Source: Ornithinibacillus californiensis (lineage in GTDB: Bacteria; Bacillota; Bacilli; Bacillales; Amphibacillaceae). Taken from it: a stretch of DNA of 64,000 nt. The position numbers and the translations under genes are program-made. Under the pieces are notes generated by a model. It ran no database searches. It was not told the origin of the DNA and saw only the letters and a list, made by a program, of their open reading frames with translations. Where the stretch lies: contig NZ_LDUE01000067.1 in assembly GCF_001038485.1 (NCBI RefSeq), positions 1-64,000 of the forward strand, in the 5' to 3' direction. This document shows, in pieces, positions 9,486 through 19,634 of the stretch (position 1 is its first letter; each line of letters opens with the position of its first letter).

Positions 9486-11468
9486 TTACTCATTTTTATT
9501 CTTATCTTCTTCAATATCTTCCTTAAGTTTCTCATCAGCTTTTTCTTTTGCTTCTCCAAAAGAGTCTACTGTATCGTCTTCCTTTTTGGAATTGATATTT
9601 ACTTTTACATCATTATCGGTTTCTTCCGCCGCTTCTAATTCCTCTGGTTCTGGAAGAACACCATCTTCAAACAACGACTTAATTTGTCTTGCGTCTAACG
9701 TTTCTACTTCAAGAAGCGTTTGAGCAACCAATTCAAGCTTGTCGCGGTTTTCTGTAAGGATTGTTTTGGCACGTTCATAACAGAAGTTAATAAAGTTTTG
9801 CATTTCTTGGTCGATGTCGTGAGCAATTGCATCACTATAATTCTGTTCGTTATTTATATCTCTTCCAAGGAAAACTTCTCCGCCACCACTACTATATTGT
9901 AGTGGTCCAAGTTTATCACTCATACCATACTCGGTAATCATCTTCCGTGCAATGTTAGTTGCACGTTGGAAGTCATTAGACGCACCAGTACTTACTTCAC
10001 CGAAGACAATCTCTTCTGCTACTCGACCGCCTAATAAGCCGGTAATTTTATCGAATAGCTCTGGTTTGGTCATGAAGTAACGATCTTCTTTCGGAAGCAT
10101 TACCGCATATCCACCAGCTTGACCACGAGGGACAATCGTAACTTTGTGAACGATATCTGCTTCATCCAGTACCATACCAATAATGGTATGCCCACTTTCA
10201 TGATACGCAACGATATTACGTTCTTTTTCTGATATAACTCTTGTTTTCTTCGCCGGACCAGCAATAACTCGGTCAATAGCTTCGTCAACATCTAACATAT
10301 CAATTTCTTTCTTATCCTGACGTGCTGCGACTAGAGCAGCTTCGTTTAGAAGATTCTCTAGGTCAGCCCCAGAGAAGCCTGGTGTACGCATCGCAATTGT
10401 TTTTAAATCAACAGATGCATTAAATGGTTTGTTCTTTGCATGTACCTTTAATACTTCTTGGCGACCTTTTACATCAGGGCGATCCACTGTAATTTGTCTG
10501 TCAAAACGTCCTGGACGTAGTAATGCAGGATCTAGAATATCTGGTCGGTTTGTCGCAGCAACGATGATAATTCCTTCGTTTGCTCCGAATCCATCCATTT
10601 CAACTAGTAATTGGTTTAGTGTTTGCTCACGCTCATCGTGACCTCCACCAAGACCGGCACCACGTTGACGACCTACCGCATCAATCTCATCAATAAAGAT
10701 AATACAAGGTGCATTTTTCTTCGCGTTTTCGAATAAATCACGAACACGAGAAGCACCGACACCGACAAACATCTCAACAAAGTCTGAACCACTGATAGAG
10801 AAGAAAGGAACTCCTGCTTCACCAGCTACTGCTCTTGCTAGTAATGTTTTACCAGTACCTGGAGGTCCAACTAATAGAACCCCTTTAGGAATTCTCGCAC
10901 CAATGGCAGAGAATTTACGTGGATCTTTTAAGAATTCCACGACTTCAACAAGTTCTTGTTTCTCTTCATCTGCACCAGCAACATCCGTGAAACGAACTTT
11001 TTTCTTTTCTTCACTGTACATTTTCGCCTTACTTTTACCAAAGTTCATGACACGGCCACCGCCGCCACCTTGTGCTTGACTAAGTAAGAAGAAGAATAAA
11101 AGTCCAATGATTAAGAATGGAATCATCGTAGTTAGGAGTGTCACCCAAATACTAGGCTGATCCATTGGCTTGGTATTTAATACACTTTGTTCTAATGCCT
11201 TATTCTTGATATCTGTAATAATATCGTTAGTATCCGGTACTTGTGCAACAAATTGTTTATCGTTGGTCAGTGTACCAGTAAGACGATATATTCCATTAAC
11301 AGGCTGCATAGTCAGGTCTTTAACTTGGCCTGCTTCTAATGACTCCATAAACTCATTCACATTAAGTTCTTCAGCTTGTTCATGCTGACCACTTAATAAA
11401 CTGATTACTGCGATAATAACCAGAAATATAATTAAGTAAAAAAATGCACTACGGAATACTCGGTTCAT
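9486..11468 (-). CDS. ftsH: ATP-dependent membrane zinc metalloprotease FtsH
   Basis: Membrane-anchored AAA+ protease for quality control of membrane and regulatory proteins. 660 residues: transmembrane segments at about 8-26 and 108-130, glycine-rich [10 protein letters not shown], Walker A GPPGTGKT at 201-208, Walker B IIFIDEID, and the zinc site HESGH near 425. The C-terminal tail is highly charged and rich in D, E and K. AGGAGG precedes the ATG. In B. subtilis the homologue affects sporulation through Spo0E. Confidence 0.98.
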   Translation of the reverse strand: MNRVFRSAFFYLIIFLVIIAVISLLSGQHEQAEELNVNEFMESLEAGQVKDLTMQPVNGIYRLTGTLTNDKQFVAQVPDTNDIITDIKNKALEQSVLNTKPMDQPSIWVTLLTTMIPFLIIGLLFFFLLSQAQGGGGGRVMNFGKSKAKMYSEEKKKVRFTDVAGADEEKQELVEVVEFLKDPRKFSAIGARIPKGVLLVGPPGTGKTLLARAVAGEAGVPFFSISGSDFVEMFVGVGASRVRDLFENAKKNAPCIIFIDEIDAVGRQRGAGLGGGHDEREQTLNQLLVEMDGFGANEGIIIVAATNRPDILDPALLRPGRFDRQITVDRPDVKGRQEVLKVHAKNKPFNASVDLKTIAMRTPGFSGADLENLLNEAALVAARQDKKEIDMLDVDEAIDRVIAGPAKKTRVISEKERNIVAYHESGHTIIGMVLDEADIVHKVTIVPRGQAGGYAVMLPKEDRYFMTKPELFDKITGLLGGRVAEEIVFGEVSTGASNDFQRATNIARKMITEYGMSDKLGPLQYSSGGGEVFLGRDINNEQNYSDAIAHDIDQEMQNFINFCYERAKTILTENRDKLELVAQTLLEVETLDARQIKSLFEDGVLPEPEELEAAEETDNDVKVNINSKKEDDTVDSFGEAKEKADEKLKEDIEEDKNKNE

Positions 11469-11578
11469 TGCCTACCTCCTCCCAGATGGGAAAAACTATT
11501 AACAATAGTATCATATAAAATTTAAATTTTTCAACTAATTGCTCCTTGCATATCAAACAATATTCGTCTGTCTTAGAA

Positions 11579-12127
11579 TTATTCTTCTCCACCATATATT
11601 TCTGGTTTTAATACACCGATATATGGTAAGTTTCTATATTTCTCATCATAATCCAACCCATAACCTACAACAAATTCATCAGGAACTTCAAATCCAACTA
11701 AATCTGCTTTAATATCAGCCGTTCTTCCAGTTGGCTTATCAAGTAAGGTTACTATCTTAATTGAATTTGCTTTACGATATTTAAATAGGTCAACTAAGTA
11801 GCGTAATGTATTACCACTATCAATGATGTCTTCAATGATTAAAAGATCCCGGCCTTCCACTTTCGTATTCAAGTCTTTTAATATTTTAACTTCCCCTGAA
11901 GAAACCATATTCGTACCACCATAGCTAGATACATCCATAAAGTCCATTTCTAAGTGGGAATGGACTTGTCTCAAAACATCAGACATAAATGGTAGTGCGC
12001 CTTTTAATACGCCGATTGCTAATGGAAAACGCCCCTCATATTCCTTTGTTAGTTGTTCACCTATTTCCTTACACTTTGCTGCGATTTCTTCTTCTGTAAT
12101 GAGTATTTTCTTAATATCGTTATGCAC
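11579..12127 (-). CDS. hprT: Hypoxanthine-guanine phosphoribosyltransferase
   Basis: Purine salvage enzyme making IMP and GMP from PRPP. The PRPP motif [14 protein letters not shown] lies in the middle of the protein and the C-terminal [19 protein letters not shown] is typical of the family. I chose the GTG at 12127 (182 residues) because AGGAGG precedes it by five bases and the length fits HprT; an upstream in-frame ATG would add ten residues. Follows tilS by ten bases, as in B. subtilis. Confidence 0.95.
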   Translation of the reverse strand: MHNDIKKILITEEEIAAKCKEIGEQLTKEYEGRFPLAIGVLKGALPFMSDVLRQVHSHLEMDFMDVSSYGGTNMVSSGEVKILKDLNTKVEGRDLLIIEDIIDSGNTLRYLVDLFKYRKANSIKIVTLLDKPTGRTADIKADLVGFEVPDEFVVGYGLDYDEKYRNLPYIGVLKPEIYGGEE

Positions 12128-12137
12128 TATAATCCTC

Positions 12138-13535
12138 CTACAAATTACCTTGTTCATAATATAGTTGTATATATAAGGAATGATTTTGATTTGGGATAGG
12201 ATCTCGTTTCTTTAATCCAATTAGCCAAATTATATCCCCTTTATTATCCGTTACTACTGGCCATCTATTCCGTTCTTTTAAAGGTATTTTTGCATCAATA
12301 AAAATATCTTTAATCTTTTTGCTCCCCGTTAATCCCTTCCAGGTCATTCGATCACCATCATGACGGGTTCTCACTGAAAGTGGAAATTCCACTTGGTTCT
12401 CCAAACAAATATATGTATGTTCATTTTGAAGTGATAGTTCACTCGTATAGGTCGCGATTATTTTACCACCATCTGGTAGTAAAACCTCTCCAGGAATTGG
12501 GATGGTTTCGTGAAATTCAGATTGCAAATCTTCACTTTGCCTAAAATAAAAGATAAGTTTATTATATGCTTTTTCTACTTTTAAATGACGGGGAAAATCA
12601 ATTTGAACATTTCCTTTTTTATTGTTCATTAAAGCAAAGAATTGTTCTTGATGGACATAGGATAAATCCTTAGGCAAATCCTCATGATATAGATAATTTA
12701 ATATTAGATGATAGGCACGCCTTTGTAAAGCAGATGCACGTGATTGAAACGCATCAATTGAAAATACAACTTTGCGAGGGTCTTCATCAGTTATTACTAC
12801 ATTTTCAACCATTTTCTTCGCTTCTAATTGTAGGAATTCCTCGTCAGCTTCCAGGGACTCACTTAAGTGCTGTACTGTCTTATGTAAATTACTGTTTTTC
12901 TCTTTTAATAGAGGTAATACGTTAATTCGAAAGTAGTTCCTTGTATAATCTGTACTTTCATTGGAAGGGTCGAGTCTCGGGTAAATGTTCGTCTCTTTAC
13001 AATAGTGTTCAATCTGTTTCTTTGTTAAACATAAAAACGGACGAATAATGTATCCACCAGCAAATTCACGTTTTACTGGAATACCAGAAAGGGAGCTCGA
13101 ATCCGCCATTCGAGTTAAACGCATAACCATCGTTTCGGCCTGATCGTCTCCATGATGACCCAACGCTAAATAATCAGCCTGAAATCTCTTCATCTGTTCG
13201 GCGAATACATCATAGCGCAAATTTCTAGCTGCTAGCTGAGTGCCTATATGCTCCTGCTTCTTATACCCATTAACATCGACTGACTCCCCAACAAATTCAA
13301 TATCCCATTGTCTGCAGCAATCTGCTACATACTCCAAGTCTTGTTTGCTTTCTTCTCCACGTAACTGATGATCGACCGACACGGCTATGACTCGTAGTCT
13401 ATATTCGTCACGAATAGACTTAAAATAATGTAATAAGGCCATTGAATCTGGTCCACCTGACACAGCAACTAGCACTGTAGCGCCATGAGAAAGTAGTTGA
13501 TGTCTTTGAATAAAAGCGGTTACTTCACCGTTCAC
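12138..13535 (-). CDS. tilS: tRNA(Ile)-lysidine synthase
   Basis: Modifies C34 of tRNA-Ile(CAU) to lysidine, so that it reads AUA. The 465-residue protein has the PP-loop ATP site [12 protein letters not shown] near residues 24-35, [14 protein letters not shown] near 120 and a TilS C-terminal domain. The start is a GTG with AAGGTGG upstream. Adjacent to hprT, the usual Bacillus arrangement. Confidence 0.95.
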   Translation of the reverse strand: MNGEVTAFIQRHQLLSHGATVLVAVSGGPDSMALLHYFKSIRDEYRLRVIAVSVDHQLRGEESKQDLEYVADCCRQWDIEFVGESVDVNGYKKQEHIGTQLAARNLRYDVFAEQMKRFQADYLALGHHGDDQAETMVMRLTRMADSSSLSGIPVKREFAGGYIIRPFLCLTKKQIEHYCKETNIYPRLDPSNESTDYTRNYFRINVLPLLKEKNSNLHKTVQHLSESLEADEEFLQLEAKKMVENVVITDEDPRKVVFSIDAFQSRASALQRRAYHLILNYLYHEDLPKDLSYVHQEQFFALMNNKKGNVQIDFPRHLKVEKAYNKLIFYFRQSEDLQSEFHETIPIPGEVLLPDGGKIIATYTSELSLQNEHTYICLENQVEFPLSVRTRHDGDRMTWKGLTGSKKIKDIFIDAKIPLKERNRWPVVTDNKGDIIWLIGLKKRDPIPNQNHSLYIQLYYEQGNL

Positions 13536-13596
13536 TTTACGTCCACCTTCTTACCCTTATGTATCTCTCTATCTTACCATAGAATTCCAGATCCTA

Positions 13597-14523
13597 TTAA
13601 GGAATTATCAGAGACGATAGATAATACCCTAAAGCGATTAATAGAAAGCCAACGGACTCTACAGCGTAGGAAGGATTCTGCTGTTTTCTTTTGCCAGACA
13701 CTAATTTTCTTTGTTGTAGGTCATAGATTACTGCGGAGATCTCTTGTTTCATTTCCTTACTTGTACGGTACTTCCCAATTAATGCCTTTTTCAAACACTG
13801 GCTATACGGATGGATAGCCTTTATATCATTCACTTTCTTGAAAAGAGTAGCTTGTGGATTGGAACCCTTTTGAAAATGATTGGGATAATAAACACTTAAA
13901 AACACCATGACTAAAGCAAATAAATCATAGCTTGGCTCCGCTTTCCTTGACCCTAGCCCCCAATATCCTCGATCATAAAATTCCGTATACTCCTTGATTG
14001 CTCGTCCGATTTGAGTCGTTCCACCAACATCAATCCAACGCAGTCTAGTCGGTGCGGAAGTAACCAATAGATTATCTACCTTCAAGTCTCCAAATACCCA
14101 ACCGGATTGGTGCAAAGCTTCCAGGTCATCTAATAGTTGCATTAAAAAGACACCAATCCATTCCTGCCCGTGTTGTTTCATAAATTCAGGAAGCGTTCTG
14201 CCTTGTATATATTCCATGACATAAAATGAAAAAGTTTGACCTTGAGGAGTAACCCAATCATCCACATCCAACAAATAAGGCCCAAGACTTTTACCTTGGA
14301 CCTTTCCTAGTGACTTTAGAACATTGACCTCCATCGTAATGGAGGAACCTTTATCACTAATTTTTAATGCAGCCTTTTTTCCACCTGCATCGCATAGATA
14401 CACCGATCCAATAGCACCATTACCAAGCTTCCGAATGATGGTATAACGTTTATGGTGCCATTTACCGGTCATACTCATCCCAGGTCTTAGATAGGAATCA
14501 TGCGTTTTCGACGTCTTGTTCAT
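13597..14523 (-). CDS. yabT: Ser/Thr protein kinase YabT
   Basis: Hanks-type kinase active in sporulation in B. subtilis, where it phosphorylates RecA and AbrB. 308 residues with a glycine loop LGNGAIGSVYLC (about 33-44), catalytic FGDLKVDNLL and a C-terminal hydrophobic segment (SVGFLLIALGYYLSSLIIP) that anchors it. The gene overlaps yabS by 26 bases. The activation segment is short and the DFG equivalent reads WIDVGG, so catalytic details may differ. Confidence 0.88.
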   Translation of the reverse strand: MNKTSKTHDSYLRPGMSMTGKWHHKRYTIIRKLGNGAIGSVYLCDAGGKKAALKISDKGSSITMEVNVLKSLGKVQGKSLGPYLLDVDDWVTPQGQTFSFYVMEYIQGRTLPEFMKQHGQEWIGVFLMQLLDDLEALHQSGWVFGDLKVDNLLVTSAPTRLRWIDVGGTTQIGRAIKEYTEFYDRGYWGLGSRKAEPSYDLFALVMVFLSVYYPNHFQKGSNPQATLFKKVNDIKAIHPYSQCLKKALIGKYRTSKEMKQEISAVIYDLQQRKLVSGKRKQQNPSYAVESVGFLLIALGYYLSSLIIP

Positions 14524-15232
14524 GGTCTTTTCTGAAGCTCCTTAACAAGCTTTTTTTACCAAACTGATACATTGCCTCTCGTATCGCTGGACCTGTTGGT
14601 GTAATTCCTCCACTTGTTAACTTTGGAAATACCGAAGACATGGAATCCAACTTCGGTGACCAATCTAGTACTTTATCAATGTCCTTTCGCTTACCTGGGA
14701 AATTATAAATTGCAAATCGATTTCTTCCAACCCTGGAATTGAGACTAATGGATAGATCCATTAACGCTTCCTTCACGGTTGGTAATTTATCATGCATACT
14801 TGCGCTTGTATCAATTAAAACAAGTACTTCTAAGTCACTCGTTTCACCTAAGTCTTCTACAACTTCCATAATTTCTCCACGTTTTTCTGGGTCTAAGTCT
14901 TCAATGGTTTGTTCTTTACCTAGAATTTGTTTGAGCTCCATATTCACGAAGCCTTGTAATGTTTGCGTCATTGCTTGCTTGGTAACCATTTGTACCGTTT
15001 GTGATAACGCCTGTTTATATACAAGCTGACTCACACCGCCACCAGACAATGCAATTTCTTCTACCTCTTGTAGTCCTTCCGGGTCTTCTGTTTGATCATC
15101 TTCCAATATACCAATAACATTAACCGTAATACCTTGTTGATAAGCAAGAGCTGCTGTTGCTGCTGGGTCTTCTCCCTTATTCGAGCACCCATCGGTAATT
15201 AATAGAATTTGCTTTAAAGTCCCCTTCTTCAA
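14498..15232 (-). CDS. yabS: VWA-domain protein YabS
   Basis: A 244-residue cytoplasmic protein with a von Willebrand factor A fold. It has an N-terminal half-motif LLITDGCSNKG and a MIDAS-like LVLIDTSASMHDKL near residue 140. The start codon is TTG at 15232 with GGAGGTG upstream. It sits between spoIIE and yabT as in B. subtilis, where it is sporulation-associated. Biochemical function unknown; it may present partners to YabT. Confidence 0.85.
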   Translation of the reverse strand: MKKGTLKQILLITDGCSNKGEDPAATAALAYQQGITVNVIGILEDDQTEDPEGLQEVEEIALSGGGVSQLVYKQALSQTVQMVTKQAMTQTLQGFVNMELKQILGKEQTIEDLDPEKRGEIMEVVEDLGETSDLEVLVLIDTSASMHDKLPTVKEALMDLSISLNSRVGRNRFAIYNFPGKRKDIDKVLDWSPKLDSMSSVFPKLTSGGITPTGPAIREAMYQFGKKSLLRSFRKDHEQDVENA

Positions 15233-15317
15233 TACGATACACCTCCATATTATTCCTTAACCATCATCGACAGAAATGCTAGGAAGTATACCTATTTTAC
15301 GAAGGAATCTACTATTT

Positions 15318-17768
15318 TTAGACGGAAGCTTTTGATTGATAGATTGGAAAAGTAGCCCACTGAGGAATATTCTTTTGCACCTTAGCCACTAACACCGTCA
15401 TATCATCTTCAATTTCACCTGCGCGCGTACGAATAACCTCTTCAAGTAATAAATCAGCAATCTCCTGCGGGTTATCGGTCTCCATCTCTCGAATTTTTCG
15501 TTTTAGCCAGACATCGGTATTCTCCACATGCTTCGGTCCATCAAAAATTCCATCACTCATCATTATCAAAATATCTTCCGACTGTAATTGTTCATTAACA
15601 ATATCCACATCAAATTCACGGATAATTCCCATTGGTAGATTACTTGCTTCAATCTTCAGCAGTTGATCTCCTCTTTTTACAAAACTAGGTGTTGAACCAA
15701 TCTTTAGAAAACGAACAAAAGCATTGTGCAAATTAATAACTGCTAAATCTAGTGTGGCAAACATCTCATCTGTTGTCCGTAATGCTAATATCGAGTTAAT
15801 TGATTTGATCGCTACCTTCTCTGGTATCCCTGTTTGTAAAATTTGTTGAAGTAACCGTAACGTTTCTTTACTTTCTTCACTAGCGCGTACGCCATTCCCC
15901 ATGCCATCACTGATAGCCATTGCATATTTTCCTTCTCCTAGTTCAATCATCGTATAACTATCGCCTGAGATGACACCTCCACCTTTAGCTGCATGGGCTA
16001 CGCCGGTGTCGACCGTAAACTCTTTCGCCGAGCCAAATGCCAAAAATGAGTAACCATTTGGAAATGGTGATATCTCTTCCTCTTTCACAATGATGGTCTC
16101 ATTTAAAATATCGGATAAAACAGGTGCAATTAACTTTTCACCCTCACCATGATAATTGTAGAAGGCTGCGGTCATTTCAATATCAACATTTCCTTTATCC
16201 AATCTGTAAATGTCCAATTTCTCTAGCTCAATACCAATTGATTTTAAGGCATGAATAATTTGGATTTCTTGCTTTTCATGGTGCTCTCTTTCCTTCAGGA
16301 TTTCCTTTGCAAAATCCTCCATAACATCAGAGACACCTTGAAGCTGTTCCGCTACTAACTTCTTACTTTCGAATACTTGTCTCCTTAATTTTCGATTCGC
16401 TTCGAAATAGGAGATTTCTTCATTCATCGTGTCGATTACTTTTCTAGACTTGATACAATGGTTCTCAAACTCGCGCATGAGCTTACGATTGGGCTCGTGA
16501 CCTTTTTCAATATCGTGCTTTAGTTCACCCATTAGCGAATAGGTTGCATCAAATTGTTGCTGCCAGCACCGTTCCTTCATAAAGCAGCTTTGACATGTTT
16601 TTTCGGTAACATTACTTAAGAAATAGTCTGTCTCTCGTTGTGTTTCCTCTTCTTCCATCGAATAATTCTCTGCTGAGCTAAAACTTTTCGATAAAGCTTC
16701 GAAGACTTCTGAGAATTGTTCCACTCGTTTTGCAGTTACATTACGAACCTTCTGCAAGTATTGCTGCTGCTCATCAGCATGTTCTTCTGTCCCTGGTATG
16801 TAGCGTGATAACTGTTTAAACCAACTAGCAGGTGTGATAAGGAATAATAGAATTGCTACAGAAGACTCGATTAGTGAAGGGATTAACGTGCTAGAATCCC
16901 CATAGATTCCAACTAAAAAAGTTCCTACTAATAAACCAGCACCGACACCAATCTTTCTGCCTTCTTTTAATAGACCACCCAATAACCCAGAAAATGCTAG
17001 TAAACTCATTTGATAGAGATTAGCCACATTTGCTAGTGATAAGATTAATCCTGCAACGACACCGACCGTTGATCCAATCGCCGCACCACCAACAAATGCA
17101 AATAACAACACGAAATATCGGGAAAGTACTTGTTCAATGGATGCCCCATACATCTCCCAACCGACAGTTCCCGTTAAAATTGAAGCGATCAAAATAATCA
17201 TACATACGATTTCTTCGTTTTTTAATGTGGGGCGGTACCTGTTTTGGGATAGCAAGGGGACACTTTGCATGAATATCAACACTAACACCGTGCCCAATAC
17301 ACCTTCGACAAGTATTAACATCCATTCATAGGAAGTAAGTTGTCCATTAACCGAGTATAGAAAAATTCTTGGTCCAACCGTCGCTAAGAAAACAAAAATT
17401 GGGATTTTTGTTTGTATGGATTTTATATTTTTAAATATTGTAGATAGAATCAGGAAGAAAAACATCGCGATCCCAACAAATAAACCGTGAGATAATGAAA
17501 TGGTGAATGCACCTATTAGTGTTGCTAGTAGTGTTTTGGCAGCTTTATCTTTAGCCATAAACCATAGAGTTGCGAGAAAAGCTACGGCAAAGGGCGAGAC
17601 AACGGACAGTATAATAGCTCGTCCCAATAGAAAGCCTACGAAAACATATAGCCATCCACGATCTAGCAAAATCTTTTTACCTTGTGTGTATAGTTTTTCC
17701 CGTATGTTCTCCAAGAAAGTAACCTCTACATCGATCGTCTTCGTCTGGACTCTAGAAACAGATTCCAT
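15318..17768 (-). CDS. spoIIE: Stage II sporulation protein E, PP2C-type phosphatase
   Basis: Dephosphorylates SpoIIAA at the sporulation septum and thereby activates sigma-F in the forespore. 816 residues: about ten transmembrane segments in residues 40-320, a central FtsZ-interacting region with several cysteines, and a C-terminal PP2C domain (about 590-805) with SDGMGNGVRA, MMSDGIFDG and EDDMTVLVAKV. GAGGAG precedes the ATG. The B. subtilis gene is Spo0A-activated; I could not place 0A boxes here with confidence. Confidence 0.97.
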   Translation of the reverse strand: MESVSRVQTKTIDVEVTFLENIREKLYTQGKKILLDRGWLYVFVGFLLGRAIILSVVSPFAVAFLATLWFMAKDKAAKTLLATLIGAFTISLSHGLFVGIAMFFFLILSTIFKNIKSIQTKIPIFVFLATVGPRIFLYSVNGQLTSYEWMLILVEGVLGTVLVLIFMQSVPLLSQNRYRPTLKNEEIVCMIILIASILTGTVGWEMYGASIEQVLSRYFVLLFAFVGGAAIGSTVGVVAGLILSLANVANLYQMSLLAFSGLLGGLLKEGRKIGVGAGLLVGTFLVGIYGDSSTLIPSLIESSVAILLFLITPASWFKQLSRYIPGTEEHADEQQQYLQKVRNVTAKRVEQFSEVFEALSKSFSSAENYSMEEEETQRETDYFLSNVTEKTCQSCFMKERCWQQQFDATYSLMGELKHDIEKGHEPNRKLMREFENHCIKSRKVIDTMNEEISYFEANRKLRRQVFESKKLVAEQLQGVSDVMEDFAKEILKEREHHEKQEIQIIHALKSIGIELEKLDIYRLDKGNVDIEMTAAFYNYHGEGEKLIAPVLSDILNETIIVKEEEISPFPNGYSFLAFGSAKEFTVDTGVAHAAKGGGVISGDSYTMIELGEGKYAMAISDGMGNGVRASEESKETLRLLQQILQTGIPEKVAIKSINSILALRTTDEMFATLDLAVINLHNAFVRFLKIGSTPSFVKRGDQLLKIEASNLPMGIIREFDVDIVNEQLQSEDILIMMSDGIFDGPKHVENTDVWLKRKIREMETDNPQEIADLLLEEVIRTRAGEIEDDMTVLVAKVQKNIPQWATFPIYQSKASV

Positions 17769-18099
17769 AAAACCACTCCTCTTTGACGGATTATTTATTT
17801 CAAAATAACTTTTTGTTCTAATTTACGGTTATCAGAGCATATACTATTTTGTTTGGACAATTACTCTTTCATAACAGTAAAACACAAAAGGTTATTTTTT
17901 TTTGTCAAAATAAGAGGAGAGATTTAAAAAATCGTTCGACTGAAATCTAGTAGGTGGTATGGATTTCTACATATTCCTTATTTTTATTTATAGTTTTTGT
18001 CATAAGCGTCATTATGTAAAAAAGCTTAATATAAGCTAAGATAAATGATATCTAATTAAATGTTAGTAGAAATAATACTTTAAAAGGCGCATCTAACCC
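17769..18099. other. spoIIE upstream region
   Basis: About 330 AT-rich bases between spoIIE and a dispersed repeat. It must hold the spoIIE promoter. Minus-strand TTTTGACAAAA (near 17910) resembles an 0A box, but no convincing -35/-10 pair could be fixed. No gene seen. Confidence 0.4.
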
Positions 18100-18272
18100 G
18101 CTCCGGAAATATACTGCGCTTTTACTTCCAGCACAGGAGCAACATCTGCTCGAAAGTACCTCGCAGTGTTTCCCTTGCCGCGGGCGGCTGCTGAGCCTCC
18201 TCAGAGCTAAAGCTCTTGCGGGGTCTCACCTAGGCCTATCCTCCCGCAGGAGTCTTCGTATATTTCCGGAGC
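18100..18272. repeat. Dispersed palindromic element, copy 3
   Basis: Arms GCTCCGGAAATATAC and GTATATTTCCGGAGC pair exactly and differ in sequence from every other copy. It contains the extended left module (CTTCCAGCACAGGAGCAACA) and the AGAGC/GCTCT inner hairpin. Lies between spoIIE and the DinB-like gene. Confidence 0.88.
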
Positions 18273-18292
18273 TAGTATTATGAATTAACCCT

Positions 18293-18769
18293 CTATTGTA
18301 TATCCAACCTCTCAACAAACCGTTTTAGATATTGGATTGCAGCTGCGTGTAATCCTTCGTGATAGATTGTTCTTGTTAATACTTGTTCAATGGTGTGCAT
18401 ACCCATCTCGGTCGGTGGGAACTCTTCTTCTAGCCGATCACCGTATTTTTCTTTTATGTTTCGTATTTGGGTCTGCAGTAATTGTTTTAACTCTTCTAGT
18501 TCAGGTGTATCGTCCGTAAAGTTAATTGGACTAGTACCAAATCCAAACCATTGGGTAAAAGTTTTGGTAACATTTGATTTCTCTCTCGTTACAGCTTCGA
18601 TCCATAGATATTGATCTAAATACATATGTCCAAGATTCCATCTAATATTATTGTTGAATCCTTCTGGTACGATTTCTGCTTCCTCTTTTGATATATGTTC
18701 TATGAGTTGCAGTGTTTCGTTTCGATAGGTTTCCAACTGAGTAAATAATACTTCGTGACGTCGATTCAA
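18293..18769 (-). CDS. DinB/YfiT-family putative metal-dependent protein
   Basis: A four-helix-bundle protein of about 158 residues. Family-typical histidines are visible in RWNLGHMYLDQYLW and near the C-terminus in TIYHEGLHAAAIQ. Such proteins often bind a divalent metal and act as thiol-dependent transferases, but the substrate cannot be told. I prefer the TTG at 18769, where AGTAGG is seven to eight bases upstream; a GTG at 18778 abuts that site. Not part of the B. subtilis core here; flanked by a dispersed repeat. Confidence 0.7.
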   Translation of the reverse strand: MNRRHEVLFTQLETYRNETLQLIEHISKEEAEIVPEGFNNNIRWNLGHMYLDQYLWIEAVTREKSNVTKTFTQWFGFGTSPINFTDDTPELEELKQLLQTQIRNIKEKYGDRLEEEFPPTEMGMHTIEQVLTRTIYHEGLHAAAIQYLKRFVERLDIQ

Positions 18770-18845
18770 ATTTCTCACCTACTTTACTTTAATCTCTCTT
18801 TTTAATTTCGACATTGTCTGAATATATCCTCTTTAAATTAAAATA

Positions 18846-18874
18846 TTGACACAAATCATATCCTATTGTATGAT
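18846..18874 (+). promoter_or_regulatory. tRNA-Met promoter (sigma-A)
   Basis: Plus strand TTGACA (18846-18851), 17-base spacer, TATGAT (18869-18874), about 50 bases before the tRNA. It reads opposite to the surrounding protein genes. Confidence 0.8.
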
Positions 18875-18920
18875 AATTTTTGTGACTTAAAGGAAATACC
18901 TACGTAATTTCCTATTATAT

Positions 18921-18994
18921 GGCGGCGTAGCTCAGCTGGCGAGAGCGTACGGTTCATACCCGTGAGGTCGTGGGTTCGATCCCCTCCGCCGCTA
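18921..18994 (+). tRNA. tRNA-Met (CAT), elongator type
   Basis: A complete 74-base cloverleaf. The acceptor GGCGGCG pairs with CGCCGCT, the D-arm is AGCTCAGCTGGCGAGAGC, the anticodon loop GTTCATAC carries CAT, and the T-loop is TTCGATC. It closely resembles the elongator tRNA-Met that B. subtilis has near spoIIE. The T-stem reads GTGGG/CCCTC, giving a T-T mismatch at 50-64 where B. subtilis has a G-T pair. CCA is not encoded. Confidence 0.93.
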
Positions 18995-19004
18995 TCATAT
19001 AGAA

Positions 19005-19038
19005 ACCCTGTTATCTAACTTAGATAGCAGGGTTTTTT
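19005..19038 (+). terminator. tRNA-Met terminator
   Basis: Stem CCCTGTTATCTA/TAGATAGCAGGG followed by TTTTTT on the plus strand, ten bases after the tRNA. Confidence 0.92.
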
Positions 19039-19056
19039 GTGTCTAATACAGGGACC

Positions 19057-19112
19057 GCGGCCCGTATACACTACGCTTTTAATTCCAGCACAGGGACGAG
19101 CATCTGGTGAGC
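19057..19112. repeat. Dispersed palindromic element, truncated left half
   Basis: Begins like a full copy (GCGGCCCGTATACAC then CTTTTAATTCCAGCACAGGG) but stops after CTGGTGAGC. No right arm follows. The 52-bp tandem array starts about 100 bases further on, with AT-rich sequence between. Confidence 0.75.
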
Positions 19113-19214
19113 TTTATTCAAACAACCTTGTTCCAACCTTGTGTAACTATTTACTAAACAAAATAACAAGTCTTATGGTTTACTATTGGACAGCTTTCAT
19201 GTCGGTAGAGCTGG

Positions 19215-19521
19215 TCTCTCAGACATTACATTCCACTTCTCTCACCTTTTTGTCCGAGAGAACCTTGCTCTCGGACATTACATTCCATTTCTCTCACCTT
19301 TTTGTCTGAGAGAACCTCGCTCTCGGACATTACATCCCACTTCTCTCACCTTTTTGTCCGAGAGAGCCTCGCTCTCGGACATTACATTCCATTTCTCTCA
19401 CCTTTTTGTCCGAGAGAGCCTCGCTCTCGGACATTACATTCCATTTCTCTCACCTTTTTGTCCGAGAGAGCCTCGCTCTCGGACATTCCGCTCCATTTCT
19501 CTCACCTTTTTGTCCGAGAGA
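19215..19521. repeat. Tandem array 1: about six 52-bp units, each with a perfect hairpin
   Basis: The marker TCGGAC (TCAGAC in the first unit) recurs at 19219, 19271, 19323, 19375, 19427 and 19479, exactly 52 bases apart. Each unit carries TGTCCGAGAG and CTCTCGGACA arms (10 bp, 7-base loop) preceded by CACCTTTTT. Units differ by a few bases. Because 52 is not a multiple of three, the open frames running through the array rotate phase and look fortuitous. Confidence 0.93.
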
Positions 19522-19549
19522 TCATCCAGATGCGCAATTTTCTAAGCAA

Positions 19550-19585
19550 TAAAAAAACAGCTATTCCAATAGGATAGCTGTTTTA
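19550..19585. terminator. Bidirectional terminator after yabR
   Basis: AAAACAGCTATCC/GGATAGCTGTTTT-type stem with T-runs on both strands. It would end yabR transcription on the minus strand and block read-through from the array side. Confidence 0.85.
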
Positions 19586-19634
19586 TATATCTATGATAAA
19601 AATTTTAGAGCATTATCCGGGTAGACAGCATCTA

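Noticed and set aside
17821-17930. Spo0A-controlled promoter of spoIIE with a 21-base spacer
   Set aside because: An 0A-like TTTGACA is present, but no -35/-10 pair with the expected spacing could be fixed, so it is mentioned only as a region.
19215-19521. CRISPR array
   Set aside because: Units are contiguous copies with no unique spacers, and no cas genes are nearby. The same holds for 40899-41221.
19186-19577. Open reading frames across tandem array 1 that could encode a repeat protein (HFSHLFVRE-type units)
   Set aside because: The 52-base unit shifts phase each time, all frames stay open by chance, and no ribosome binding site precedes them.
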